Assembly: GCA_025331125.1 (NCBI GenBank)
Contig: JAOALB010000319.1
Location: 1 to 18,918 of the forward strand
Length of the DNA: 18,918 nucleotides
Reading direction: 5' to 3'
Origin: Mycogone perniciosa
Lineage: Eukaryota; Ascomycota; Sordariomycetes; Hypocreales; Hypocreaceae
Shown: positions 1 through 8,806 of the stretch, in pieces
How positions within the stretch are numbered: position 1 is the first letter of the stretch
Layout of the letters: each line of letters starts with the position of its first letter
Made by a program: the position numbers and the translations under genes
The notes under the pieces: generated by a model
Told to the model about the DNA's origin: nothing
What the model saw: the letters and a program-made list of their open reading frames with translations, nothing else
The model's database searches: none

Positions 1-77
1 GTGCGTTGGAATGAAGGAATGTGTCATGTTGTGGAATGTGCCGTGATGTGGAATAATCCGTTACTGAGGTTGACAAG

Positions 78-598
78 AATCTTTCTATACGCCATCACCG
101 CCAAAAGCATTAGGCACCCCTGAACATTACCTTCCGCCTGAGATATTGCTTGATGATGAATCCGCCGTCATTGGACCAGCTACTGATGTGTGGGCCCTTG
201 GTAATACTCTCTATGAAATTCGGGAGCAGATTGCCTTGCTTTACATGATCGACGATCCAGATGAGCTTCTTTCTGAGATGGTACAAATGCTCGGGAAGCT
301 CCCCGCTCATTTATGGAAGAAATGGGAGAGAAGAGCCGACTTTTTCCATGAGAATGGGGAGAAGTTGAAGAAACGCCCAGGCAGTGAGGATCGAACTCTT
401 GAGTGGCACTTGAACCAAACATCCCAGAAGCGTATTCCCACGAGCCCTACCGGCGACAAGTGGGTGCTTAAAACACTTTCTGTCCCTGATGATGAGCAGA
501 AAGTTCTTGGGGATTTACTTTACAAGTTGTTAAAGTATAATCCAGAGGAACGGTCGAGCGTTGAGGAGGCACTAGCACATGAGTATTTTGACTTTTAA
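78..598 (+). CDS. SRPK-like serine/threonine protein kinase, C-terminal part (5' end missing)
   Basis: This is the C-lobe of a eukaryotic protein kinase of the SRPK-like group that is common in filamentous fungi. The frame reads ESFYTPSPPKALGTPEHY then LPPEI, which is the activation segment and the APE-equivalent P+1 region. It is followed by TDVWALGNTLYEI (helix F, with the Asp and Trp typical of kinases), a kinase insert, and a closing subdomain XI (LKYNPEERSSVEEAL, then HEYFDF and stop). The glycine loop, VAIK lysine, HRD and DFG motifs are not present, so about two thirds of the gene lies upstream of the window. An in-frame TGA at 71-73 and the context gttgacaag/AA at 69-79 suggest that an intron ends at about base 77; the window also starts with gtgcgt, a possible donor. 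About 173 residues are visible. Whether the whole gene is intact cannot be seen. Confidence 0.8.
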
Positions 599-745
599 GT
601 GGTTTGGAGAAAGCAATAAGAGGTCAATACATCTGATGAGTACGTACACTCGTTTAAGTATATACGGATGAATGGACAGATAGGAACTAGACGATGTAGA
701 TGAAAACAAAAATAGGAAGACCAGTAGAGAGATGGAATGGGTGCC

Positions 746-844
746 CCGTAAATGTCGAGATGTACTACGGACACTACCGATATCGGAACTGCCACTGTAT
801 ACAAAACGGTGGCAGTATAAGCACCGTTTTGTATAGTTGGGTCA
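746..844 (+). repeat. Diverged dispersed repeat, copy 1
   Basis: This copy starts CCGTAAATGTC and ends GTTGGGTCA. The core reads ACAAAACGGTGGCAGT. By eye it aligns along its length with 1149-1242, which starts with the same 11 bases, has AAAACGGTGGTAGT in the middle and ends GGTTGGGTCA. It contains a perfect 13-bp inverted repeat, ATACAAAACGGTG at 799-811 and CACCGTTTTGTAT at 822-834, with a 10-nt spacer. This fits the degraded end of a DNA transposon or MITE, but no transposase and no target-site duplication is visible. Confidence 0.55.
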
Positions 845-1148
845 GGTAATAGAGTAGCATGTTGCCCAGAATCCTGGAGCCAAGCTTAGTTGGTGTAGTT
901 CGTTGCCTTTCAACTAACTCAAGTCGCTATCTACACCGTCTTACTCATGTACACCCTATGCGAGACAATCTGTCATGATGAACGCGCGTTTCTTCAGGTA
1001 TCATATAGGATATGCAGCGCTATTGCAGGTCCCAGCACCTGGTCATATTGATGATGTCTACTGCTAAGACACTTGAGATATGCGCACTAGTTATCCGTGG
1101 AGTGCGCGGCTTACTATGGTTGGATGCGATTAGCTTAGTTGCCTATGT

Positions 1149-1367
1149 CCGTAAATGTCAGGATACAATTATACCACCAACGTCTGAATTGCCCCGGTAT
1201 AAAACGGTGGTAGTGTGAAGTCCGTCTTTTTTGGTTGGGTCAAGTGACTTAATAGTAATAGATCGCTTAGCGCGGGGTTCATTGGCCTCCAAAAACTGAA
1301 TCATATGACTCTAAATTTGGCGTCTTGGGCTGCAAAAAATGGAAGATGTCCAACTCAAGAGAACAAG
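1149..1367 (+). repeat. Diverged dispersed repeat, copy 2 (longer)
   Basis: Bases 1149-1242 match copy 1 (746-844). The right part matches copy 3 near 10147-10310: both contain GTCTTGGG, C or A, TGCAAAAAA, TGGAAGAT and later ACTCAAG, about 120 nt after the AAAACGGT core. This is a degenerate non-coding mobile-element remnant in at least two distant places of the window. The family is not identified. Confidence 0.55.
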
Positions 1368-1518
1368 ATCTTTTAGATATCAGGCACAGCCCTATTTAAA
1401 ACCAAAGTCCCAGTGATTTGAACTCAACTATGAACTATAGCTTTAGTGCTTGGTCATATAGTAGTCGTTAGTAGTAAGGGAAAAAACCCTTTATGCTATA
1501 TGCTAAATCCTAAATATA

Positions 1519-2322
1519 TTACCATACACATTCTATCAAAAATGTATAACTTGATATAACTGGCCCTATTGAACACGGTACGCCTACAGTGTTTTTATTT
1601 GCAAAACACCTAATAGACTTACCGGAACCAGGACAGTTAAGTGCTCCAATAGATGTACTTGTTCCCTTATAGACACAATTGTTTAATCCATGCGTATTGA
1701 AGGTCAGAGCAGAACTCGGATATGGCGGGTCGTCGATTTTCGCAGAATTTGGAGCAAGGACTTGCAGGCTTGGCTTTATGTTGCAGACATTAATGTTTTG
1801 ACCCGGTATAGAATCAAAGACAATCCAAAGAGGATCGCTAACAGCACCATCGGCAGTAGTAATCTCAAATGCGATAATAACCCCTTGACTTGGCGGCGCA
1901 GTTGTCGATTTAGAATAGGGGTTAACTACCGGGGTAGTAGCTGGCTGATTGCAGCATTGGTTATTAATCCGGGTACCTATAGATATAAGTTAATACTACA
2001 TATGAGTAGACAATTGGGTCTGTTTCACTCTCACCGGTACTATCATAAAGGCAGTTATCTTGCCCAAAATATACATCACCGTAATTGGATGGCCAAGATG
2101 CCTGTAATGAGCAGCCGGGTACAACTTGAGGATGTGTAGTGTCAGCCCCATTGAACTTGGCATAGATTGTAGCAGATGAGTCCGAAGAATGTTGGTATGA
2201 CACGTCTGTTAGGTTAGCAATATGAACGTTATTTATATGAATGATGCTATTCACGTACGGTAAGGGTCGTTTCCTGCACACCGAGGGCTATCTTTAACAA
2301 CAACGCAACCGTAGTTTACATG
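1519..2322 (-). pseudogene. Cysteine-rich C-terminal secreted module, frameshifted; probably the 3' end of the glycosidase gene
   Basis: Three exon-like blocks on the minus strand make one protein module. 2322-2254 reads HVNYGCVVVKD followed by RCAGNDPYRT. 2254-2035 reads VNSIIHINNVHIANLTDV and onward to VVPGCSLQASWPSNYGDVYF and GQDNCLYDSTG. 1976-1519 continues with TRINNQCCNQP, a proline/threonine linker, DPLWIVFDSIPGQ, LQVLAPN and LTFNTHGLNNCVYKG, and closes with ECVW and TAA. The intron at 1977-2034 has GTGAGA, a TATTAAC branch and TATAG, and joins the frames cleanly. The first two blocks are out of frame by one base at about 2254, and a one-base deletion in a GG pair would explain this. 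Twelve cysteines are visible. There is no start codon or room for one before the glycosidase stop at 2360. A GTGCGT donor at 2371 and an acceptor at 2323 (49 nt, phase 0) would join it to the glycosidase gene. I do not recognise the domain; it resembles C-terminal modules of fungal secreted proteins. Confidence 0.5.
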
Positions 2323-2389
2323 CTAGACATGATTAGCAGGAGATAGAAGAATGGGAAGCTTAGGAACGCACAAGATTCGTGCCACCAGG

Positions 2390-3478
2390 GATCCAGATGG
2401 TGTCAGGGTTGCAGGGGCAGCCGTAGAAGTTCCCCGTACAGACGGCGATGCCGTTGTTGAAGGCGCCGTTGCAACCGTTAGCCGAGCAGCTTTGACGGGG
2501 ACCGCATGTAGCCTGGGATAGGGTCAGCTAGGTAGGCCGAGGCCGGAAAGACGGGGGCAAAGACTTACAGGAACCGGCTTACACACGCAACCCTTGAAGT
2601 TGCCGCGGCAGTGCGCCGTGTTGAAGCCGGCATCGAAGGAGCCGTTGCAGCCATTCTGATCGCAGTTTTGAGGCGCACCGCACGTGTTCTGTTGTTGGCG
2701 CTGGGTTAGCCGCGAGACGAAGATAGTCAAGATCAAGACGCTCACTCACCTTGGTCGACGTGCACTCGCACCCGATAAAGTTGCCCTGACACCGCGCCAC
2801 GCCATGGGCATCGAAGCTGCCAGCGCACCCGTTATTATCACAACTTTGCTTAGGACCACATGTAGTCGATGTAGCTTGGCATGTACAGCCCTTGAAGAAG
2901 TTGGTGCACTGCGGCGTAGGTACATTGCCGTTGAAGGCGCCCTGGCACTTATTGTTGTCGCAGCTCTGCGGCGATCCACAGGTCGCCGGGTTGGCCTTAC
3001 ACTCGCAGCCCACGAAGTTCTCGGTGCAATAGGCTTTACCATCAGCAAGGTTAAAGACACCGCCGCATCTGTTGTTGCCACAGCTCTGGGGTGTTCCACA
3101 CGAGGCCGACGTCGCTGAGCACCGGCATCCTTCAAAGTTGCCTGTGCACTGAGCAAATGGCACGTTGCCGAGACCATTGAAAGAGCCGGCACAGCCATTT
3201 GCATCACATGGTGCATGCGGTCCACAGGTATTGTCTGTTGCTATGCATTTGCATCCCACGAAGTTAGCTGTACACTGGGCGTACTTCGTGTTTCCGAGGC
3301 CGTTGAAGGAGCCGGCGCAGCCATTTGCTTCACATGATGCATGCGGTCCACAGGTCTTAGTCGACGCCTTGCATTGACACCCCTTCCTCGTTCCGCCTTG
3401 GCAGATTGGGTACTTGGTGTTTCCAATAAATGACCCGTTGCAGTTATCCGCATCACAACTTTGAGGTGCTCCGCAAAC
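2390..3478 (-). repeat. Array of eight tandem ~40-residue six-cysteine repeats
   Basis: Each unit follows C-x5-C-x4-C-x(9-16)-C-x6-C-x-C with a typical core such as TCGPKQSCDNNGCAGSFD, then a GNFxGCxC ending. Six units lie in the long exon before 2750, one is encoded exactly by the 120-nt exon 2688-2569, and the last is in 2512-2360. Units 2 and 3 are almost identical in DNA: 3291-3355 and 3168-3232 differ at only a few bases, 123 nt apart, so they duplicated recently. All six cysteines are kept in every unit. This suggests selection for disulphide-rich folding in a secreted protein, perhaps wall or carbohydrate binding, but that role is inference. Confidence 0.85.
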
Positions 3479-3799
3479 AATACCTGTGGGATCAGGCATG
3501 CTACCAAAGGTGATGGGGGCGTGAAGTGAGGTTATGATATCAATTGGCCCAATGCCAGGCTTTGAGATCGTAGTAGAGGCAGGTAACTGACACACACCGG
3601 CATTTACACAATCTCTATATGCTGTATAGAGATAGACCGTAAATGCTTGACCCTCGGGTGACCCGGTAGTGTATTCAGTACGATCCAGCCAGTTGTATGG
3701 GTTGACGGCCGGAGCAAAGATACCATTGCCTCCCTGGTGATTTGCCACGGCCTTGCGATTGTTGTCTGCCCAGTCGGTATATTTCTTTGGGAACATACC

Positions 3800-3802
3800 T
3801 CA
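3800..3802 (-). other. In-frame TGA inside the glycosidase domain
   Basis: The frame reads AYRMAVND, TGA, then GMFPKKYTDWADNNRKAV with no change of phase. Sequence on both sides belongs to the same catalytic domain. CGA (Arg) changed to TGA by one C-to-T transition is the simplest explanation. A CTA readthrough context is absent. A 45-nt in-frame segment starting GTAGCT and ending AAAG could be spliced out, but it would remove the conserved AYRMAV stretch. Confidence 0.8.
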
Positions 3803-4770
3803 GTCATTGACGGCCATTCGATAAGCTACAGCCGACAGTATAGCCGTCCCAGAGATTTCCCCAAACCAGCTATTGTCGTTGAGATAGTTGCGTAGCAGGC
3901 CGCTGTCAGTACTGGAATCTATAGCACCATCGTGGATCTCTTTAATCCACGATTTCAGCTGGCCAGCCTGCGATCCTAAAGAGGATGACCCAGGCCACTT
4001 CTGTAGTGTGTGTAGCACACGTGTCATGCCATAAGCTGCCCAGCCATTCCCCGAGGACCAGAGTCCAGTATCTTGAGACTCCGGTCCAATGATATGGCGC
4101 CAGTTAAGATTCGCTTTCAGGACATCGCGATATAGACCGCATTGGTTAACAGCTTCGGCCATAAGAGACACATTATTCTGTTGTACGGCCAAATAGGCCA
4201 CTATTAATAGCGGGTTAGTTGTAATCAATACGGTAAGGATAATTAGATAGACGTACAAAAGGGGAATGACATTGCCATGTTGTCGGCCCAGAGCTCTGCG
4301 ACATTGGGTCGATGCGAGATAGCACCATTGGGCCACCTGGGTGAATTAAACAAATACTGGGCCTCACGGCTCGATGCCTGAATATATGTATTGTCCGATT
4401 GGCCTAGAAGAAGGGCAGATACACCGAGTGATGCCGGGTCACCAACAGCAGAATCGCCAACCAAGACATCTGAGTCACGGTTAATGAATTGGCGGGCGTA
4501 TTTAAGGGCCAGGATGTCGTTAGGCAGGGCGACGTTGGGGATTTTCCCTCCCGGGAATGGGTTACCGCTGAACACAGATAGTTCCGGGTTATATAGCTCT
4601 AGAAGGGCTTCTGCGGCTGTTCCCCATTCCCATGAGTGCGACGCCTTTTCGATCATAACCTCAGCGGCCTTGTAGGCGTTGTAGCCAGCGTTGACTTCGA
4701 CGGCTATGCTCGTGCGGGCAAAAAGCCCCAGCGCAGCAACTGAGAGTATGTTGAAATTTAGGCGATGCAT

Positions 4771-6018
4771 TTTGGCCAGGTATGTTGCCTAGCTATAAAG
4801 CCAGCAAGAATTAAGCCAAATATCCGAGCTGTTTAAAGAAACCGACTGGTTTGCCTGTCGTGTTCATTATGTAGTACAACTTAGAAGGACTCTATATACT
4901 TATTTTTCCTTGTGGAGTTCATTGGACCCCTATAATATTACCGTATTACGGCATTTCTATCCGAGCCTTTGTGATAGAAACTCTTGGCTAAAAATGATAA
5001 TATAATACATAATTGCGGATTTAGTGAATAAGTCCAAAGGATTCCTAAGTGAACTAGGATATGCCGAACAATAATATGGGGAAGACTTGGGTAGTAGTAT
5101 TTTATTTGGTCAGCACTAAACCTAACAGGTTTACGGCATATGTAGTAGTTAAAGGGAAGAAATATATTGCTAGCTTTTCATACATATACGAAGTATATGC
5201 CTACTAGCAATTATAAAGATTAATAATAAGAGCATTACGATTTGTATAAGTCAAAATGTCTATTGGTAGATAGTATAGGAAATGCCTGCTTAGTGACAAT
5301 ATATGCCGCGGCCTTTTTGTAAGCTTATTTAAGTAGCTGCTTGTGATGCCTCGGGTAATGCTTAGGTTACTGAAATTACCTCTTTTGTTTGTGAGGCTAT
5401 TATAGACTGTTGTGATCATGCAGTTGCTGGCGACAATGTTGATGTGCTGTTAATGCGTGACATGAATTCCTACAATAAGTAGATGGTGTTAAGAGCCTTC
5501 ACGTCTCTGCATAACCCAAGGAAATGACATCTCCTTCGATTACGCCAACAAACCTAGAATCGCTTAATGTCAAACCCAAAACACATGTAACCCTTCACGA
5601 AAAAGAAATGTCTATTAAGGCATGGGTTTCACTGTTGGGAAGGTCCAAACAGCCTATTGTAATGGCACCTCTCTAAGAATCATCGCAACCCGTCCATTAC
5701 ATATCATACACTGTGCACGAATTCATCAATATTGCCAAGCATGAAAAACGATACACGATGCAGATGCTACGGGGAGCCAATCATACCACTCCGTACTCCT
5801 ACTGTAATAGTGAAGGGCGCGTGCTGGCAGCGCCTCAGGGTTATTTTGGACGAAGGCATCCTCCTTTATGGAACTTTTGCTCACGTCGGTGTGTGCGTAC
5901 GTGTGTGTATGTGGAGAGAAGTAATATGATAAAAAAAGACTATGGTATGAAGACGTCAGTGTTCAAGAAAGCCTCAAGAAGGCTCTCTCCCGCATGATCA
6001 AGAACGCAAAGGTATACC
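4771..6018. other. AT-rich spacer without a supported gene
   Basis: Bases 4800-5450 are strongly AT-rich and full of stop codons on both strands. 5450-6018 is more mixed; open frames at 5713-5997 contain nothing I recognise and change frame without splice sites. One TACGGAGT-type octamer occurs at about 5788. No repeat or RNA gene is evident. Confidence 0.5.
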
Positions 6019-6324
6019 TGGTTGGATGTTGTCGGATGTCGCGATCTGTGGATCTGGAAATCCGCTCGAGTACGAAGTACGGAGTACAAGCTGACGCAAC
6101 TTACTAACCAATACAACAACCTCATCCAGCAGTGGGCACATCAGCATAACGGCAGCAAGGAGGGCAAAAAACGTTGATGGCCTGCGAAGCGACAAAGTCT
6201 CACGGTCACAGAACTGGAGCACGAAATAACCGATATCTCGACCCAATACCGTTATGTCCAGAGCATTTTAGGTAGGGTCACAACTATCTGCTTTGGCATC
6301 TCAGGCTCTAATATATATTGCGGA
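6019..6324 (+). pseudogene. Possible coding relic, coiled-coil-like, with one in-frame TGA
   Basis: One forward frame is open from about 6019 to 6324 except for a TGA at 6175-6177. It reads KLTQLTNQYNNLIQQW, then GSKEGKKR, TGA, then WPAKRQSLTVTELEHEI and TDISTQYRYVQSIL. The composition is helical, charged and protein-like. CGA to TGA would explain the stop. It lies just upstream of the subtilase and could be a decayed separate gene or an old 5' part of it; no start or splice sites could be fixed. An opposing frame at 5998-6246 on the minus strand is the alternative. Confidence 0.3.
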
Positions 6325-6494
6325 TAGCCCAGGCAGAAGCCAACGGAGGTAGCCTCTTTTTGCGGGCAGCCAGCGATGACGTTATACGGCCGAATCAGGC
6401 CAACCCGTTTGTAGGTGTTACCTGTTGTTTTGCTATGGAGGTGAGAAAACACTAATATACCGATGTCTAGGTTGATCCGCCCACTCTACACCAT

Positions 6495-8540
6495 ATGGAT
6501 GATGCTTGTAAGTCATCGCATACGCTCCTTCCTTGTTATTGTTTCTAATAAAGCATTCCAGTCGAAATTCCCCTACAGCATCTTCAAAACGTTGATGAAG
6601 CTATGGAAGATGATCTGCGGTCAATCTCCAGCTCCGGCTCCGATGAGCCGCTTCTGAATATAGCCAGGGATTTGCAAGTAGCGAGCGCTGTGGTAGGCTT
6701 CCACCCATCTCTTCTCCCCTAGTTATCTTAAATGACTGACCCTAACTCTATTCACAGACTGAGAAGATTGGCATAATTAGCGGTTCTACCCTCGAATCTA
6801 TAGCAGCTGGTTTTGGAGTGTGTAAGTATAAGATGTATACACTCCCAGTTCTTCAATAAGTAATTAACTTTATCTTCTTTCATCTAGTTGCGCTCCTTGC
6901 TCAAGCGTTTCTTCATCTGCGTCCTTTGCATAACGGATCACCGACAACAACACCAGGCTCCGTTCCTTCAGTCACTATTACGACTACCACCGCCACTACT
7001 ACATCCAGCTCCGCCACGGGGACACCTTACTTCATCGTGGCAGCAGATGGAGTTTCGGAAAGCGACTTCCAGGCCTTTACGGATACCTTCTCTCACGATT
7101 CTGATGACAAAGTCCTTAACAGTGTATTTGCTATCGCGCGTGTAGTCAGTCTTAACGACACAGAACTAGTACGTGTGCAAAAGAATCCATTAGTGCACTC
7201 GGTTGGTCCAAACTACATCCCAGAATTAGGACCTTCCCACATTGGTAAACGTACCGATCCTGCAAGGCCCAATGCTCGCCTGGATACCATCATACCGAAG
7301 ACAGACCTACGATTTCGCGACCGCGGAATTGGTGGCATACCTCTGCTCCACCTATATCAACTGAGTGAGACATGGTTTGACAACTCGCATCCAGAATTCG
7401 ACGTAAAGCATAAGTATATACGCGAGCGTAACCCTGGAGAAGGCATCACAATCTACGTTCTTGATACTGGTGTGAATCTCAATCATCCGGCAAGTCCCCG
7501 TGCATAGTGCTTAATGACAAGTGCGTTATACAACCAAAGCTAATGAACAAAAATAGGAATTCGCTGGGACCACAACGGATCCTGAAATCGTAGATCGCGA
7601 TTTCACAGCCGCACCCGAGCATGGCACAGCAGTGGCTTCACTAGCACTTGGCAAGAGTCTGGGCGTTGCATCATATGCCAACCTAGTCAGCGTTGCTTTC
7701 AACTCATCATTCCAGGACCAAAATCTCAGAGCGTTTGATACTGTGTACCATCACATTTTCGCAAAACAAAGAAGAGGCAAAGCCGTAGTTAATCTGTCCT
7801 ACGGGGGGCCGTTAGGTGCAACCCCCGGCTTGGATCACTGGATGGCCAAAGCTATACTCAAGTTCATTAGCATTGGCGCTGTCCCAGTCGCTGCAGCAGG
7901 CAACAACGGTCAACAGCCAGGAGCAGCTGGCCTAGCATCTTCCGAATTCCCAGCCGCTTTCGCGTCGATGATTGACGGTTTCATTTCTGTTGGCTCAGTT
8001 CTCCCAACTGGGGAGAGAACCCAGTTCACTGCCAAGTGCGATTTGGCGGATTCGACATCAACGTGCCTGTCGGCTTATGCTTTGGGTGCTCCCGTGCCTA
8101 TCGCCAAACATGATGGGTCGTATTCGGCCTCCCAAGGCATGTCCCTCTCGGCCCCAATCATTTCCGGCTTGGTCGCATACCTCATGGCCCATCCCAATCC
8201 AAACATTCAGACAGCCATCTATGGCGGTGGCATTGAGCAGATTGCCCCTTCGGTGTTGAATATCATCAAGGCCTGGAGCTGGTCCCGCAACCCAGCGAGA
8301 GGTCGTGACTTTCCCAACGTTGCTTGGAACGGTGTTGTCGTCAACCCCTGTAATCTACACAATTTGCGTAGGAGTACAGCCGGAGCTCAAGACGACCATA
8401 CCCATGCTGATAATGCCACCACTAAAGCTGACTTGGACAGTGATCCCCCAGTCAATATTGTAAGTAGTTACAGAAGCCCTGATCGCTCGCAGGAAATTGG
8501 TGGTATGCTAACAGTTCATGCCAAGCCCTCCAATTGTTAA
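6495..8540 (+). CDS. S8 family subtilisin-like serine protease with N-terminal hydrophobic segment
   Basis: Exons 6495-6507, 6562-6692, 6758-6821, 6888-7489 and 7557-8540 join in phase to give 597 residues. Residues 1-45 are acidic and helical (EIPLQHLQNVDEAMEDDL). Residues 46-73 form a hydrophobic segment (SIAAGFGVFALLAQAFLHL), possibly a signal anchor, followed by a Ser/Thr-rich linker (TITTTTATTTSSSATG). An I9-like propeptide starts at TPYFIVAADG and ends near LVHSVGPN. The catalytic domain has Asp262 in YVLDTGVNLNHP, His292 in EHGTAVASLA, Asn386 in AAAGNNGQ and Ser466 in GMSLSAP (the usual motif is GTSMAxP). The fourth intron has a GC donor. The start is uncertain: 6495 is the first ATG in frame, but an acceptor at 6470 would allow upstream exons. 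The role is probably proteolysis at the surface or in the secretory pathway. The stop at 8538 may be premature, because coding-like sequence continues in another frame. Confidence 0.8.
7490..7556 (+). other. GC-AG intron in the subtilase gene
   Basis: The exon ends AAT CAT CCG and the intron starts GCAAGT, with a GCTAATG branch near 7539-7545 and AAATAG at the end. Removing 67 nt joins VLDTGVNLNHP to EFAGTTTDPE in phase 0, which is the normal run between the catalytic Asp and His of S8 enzymes. No GT donor nearby gives the same continuity. Confidence 0.75.
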
Positions 8541-8806
8541 TCAGCGAAAAGTCCCGATCCGACCGTTTCAAGGCACACAGCATAGCTGCTGACCAGCATG
8601 ACGCTCATCTGGTATCCACCAGCCTAGAGGTTCCTAGGATGCATCTGGAGGCGACATCAAGGGGAACCTCCTAACCTACCATATTCTCAATCAACCCTGC
8701 AGCAATTGTTCCCGTTAGCCGTGGTGGTATAGGTGACCCAGATTCGCGTGAGCATGGTATCAGGCTATTATCGATACTGTTAGATGCCAAGGAGTGGCGA
8801 TTATGA
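8483..8806 (+). pseudogene. Out-of-frame coding-like tail after the subtilase stop
   Basis: Frame 2 is open from 8483 to 8671 and from 8675 to 8803, interrupted by one TAA (8672-8674), and ends at TGA 8804-8806. It reads AGNWWYANSSCQALQLLI, then SDRFKAHSIAADQHDAHLV, and after the stop IVPVSRGGIGDPDSREHG and LLSILLDAKEWRL. One missing A in the GAAATTGG stretch at 8493-8500 would connect it to the subtilase frame at SQE. CAA to TAA would explain the stop. It may be a lost C-terminal extension or an unrelated relic; the family is not recognised. Confidence 0.4.

Larger units (their letters stand above)
599..1518. other. Gene-free spacer with diverged repeats
   Basis: I find no supportable gene here. 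The stretch holds two diverged copies of a repeat (746-844 and 1149-1367) and a short perfect inverted repeat at 799-834. It becomes AT-rich towards 1380-1518. Short open frames, such as one at 1012-1218, have no recognisable content. Confidence 0.6.
2360..4770 (-). pseudogene. Secreted six-hairpin glycosidase (GH105/GH88 type) with eight C-terminal six-cysteine repeats; in-frame TGA
   Basis: Exons are 4770-4257, 4200-2750, 2688-2569 and 2512-2360; introns of 56, 61 and 56 nt have GTACGT, GTGAGT and GTAAGT donors, and all phases agree. The start has a good context (CCAAAATGC) and a signal peptide (residues 1-23, ending TSIA). Residues 24 to about 375 match fungal YteR-like unsaturated rhamnogalacturonyl hydrolases. 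The ISHRPNVAELWADNMAM motif carries the expected catalytic Asp (D163) and splices into SFPFLAY; GLWSSGNGWAAYGMTRVL, NSWFGEISGTAILSAVAYRM and DRTEYTTGSPEGQAF follow. Eight Cys repeats then occupy residues from about 413 to the end. Codon 305 is TGA (3802-3800), in the same frame as everything downstream, so a full product of about 744 residues needs readthrough, an unusual splice or a sequencing error. Such enzymes normally act outside the cell on rhamnogalacturonan-type oligosaccharides. GH105 versus GH88 is not settled. Confidence 0.8.

Noticed and set aside
1430..1621. Intron of about 190 nt starting GTAAGT at 1622 with a TACTAAC branch
   Set aside because: Reading straight through gives an in-frame C-terminus with regular cysteines ending ECVW and a stop, so no intron is needed, although the motif is striking.
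1690..2139. 149-codon open frame on the plus strand
   Set aside because: It is antisense to the cysteine-rich module 1519-2322, whose minus-strand exons have proper splice sites, conserved-looking motifs and a natural end.
2684..3225. Long frames on both strands within the Cys-repeat region
   Set aside because: They arise from the high GC content and periodicity of the repeat-coding DNA; only the frame with six spaced cysteines per unit has protein structure.
5998..6246. 82-codon minus-strand frame with a hydrophobic stretch
   Set aside because: It is antisense to the coiled-coil-like relic and has no recognisable motif; neither strand is certain, but the forward frame looks more protein-like.
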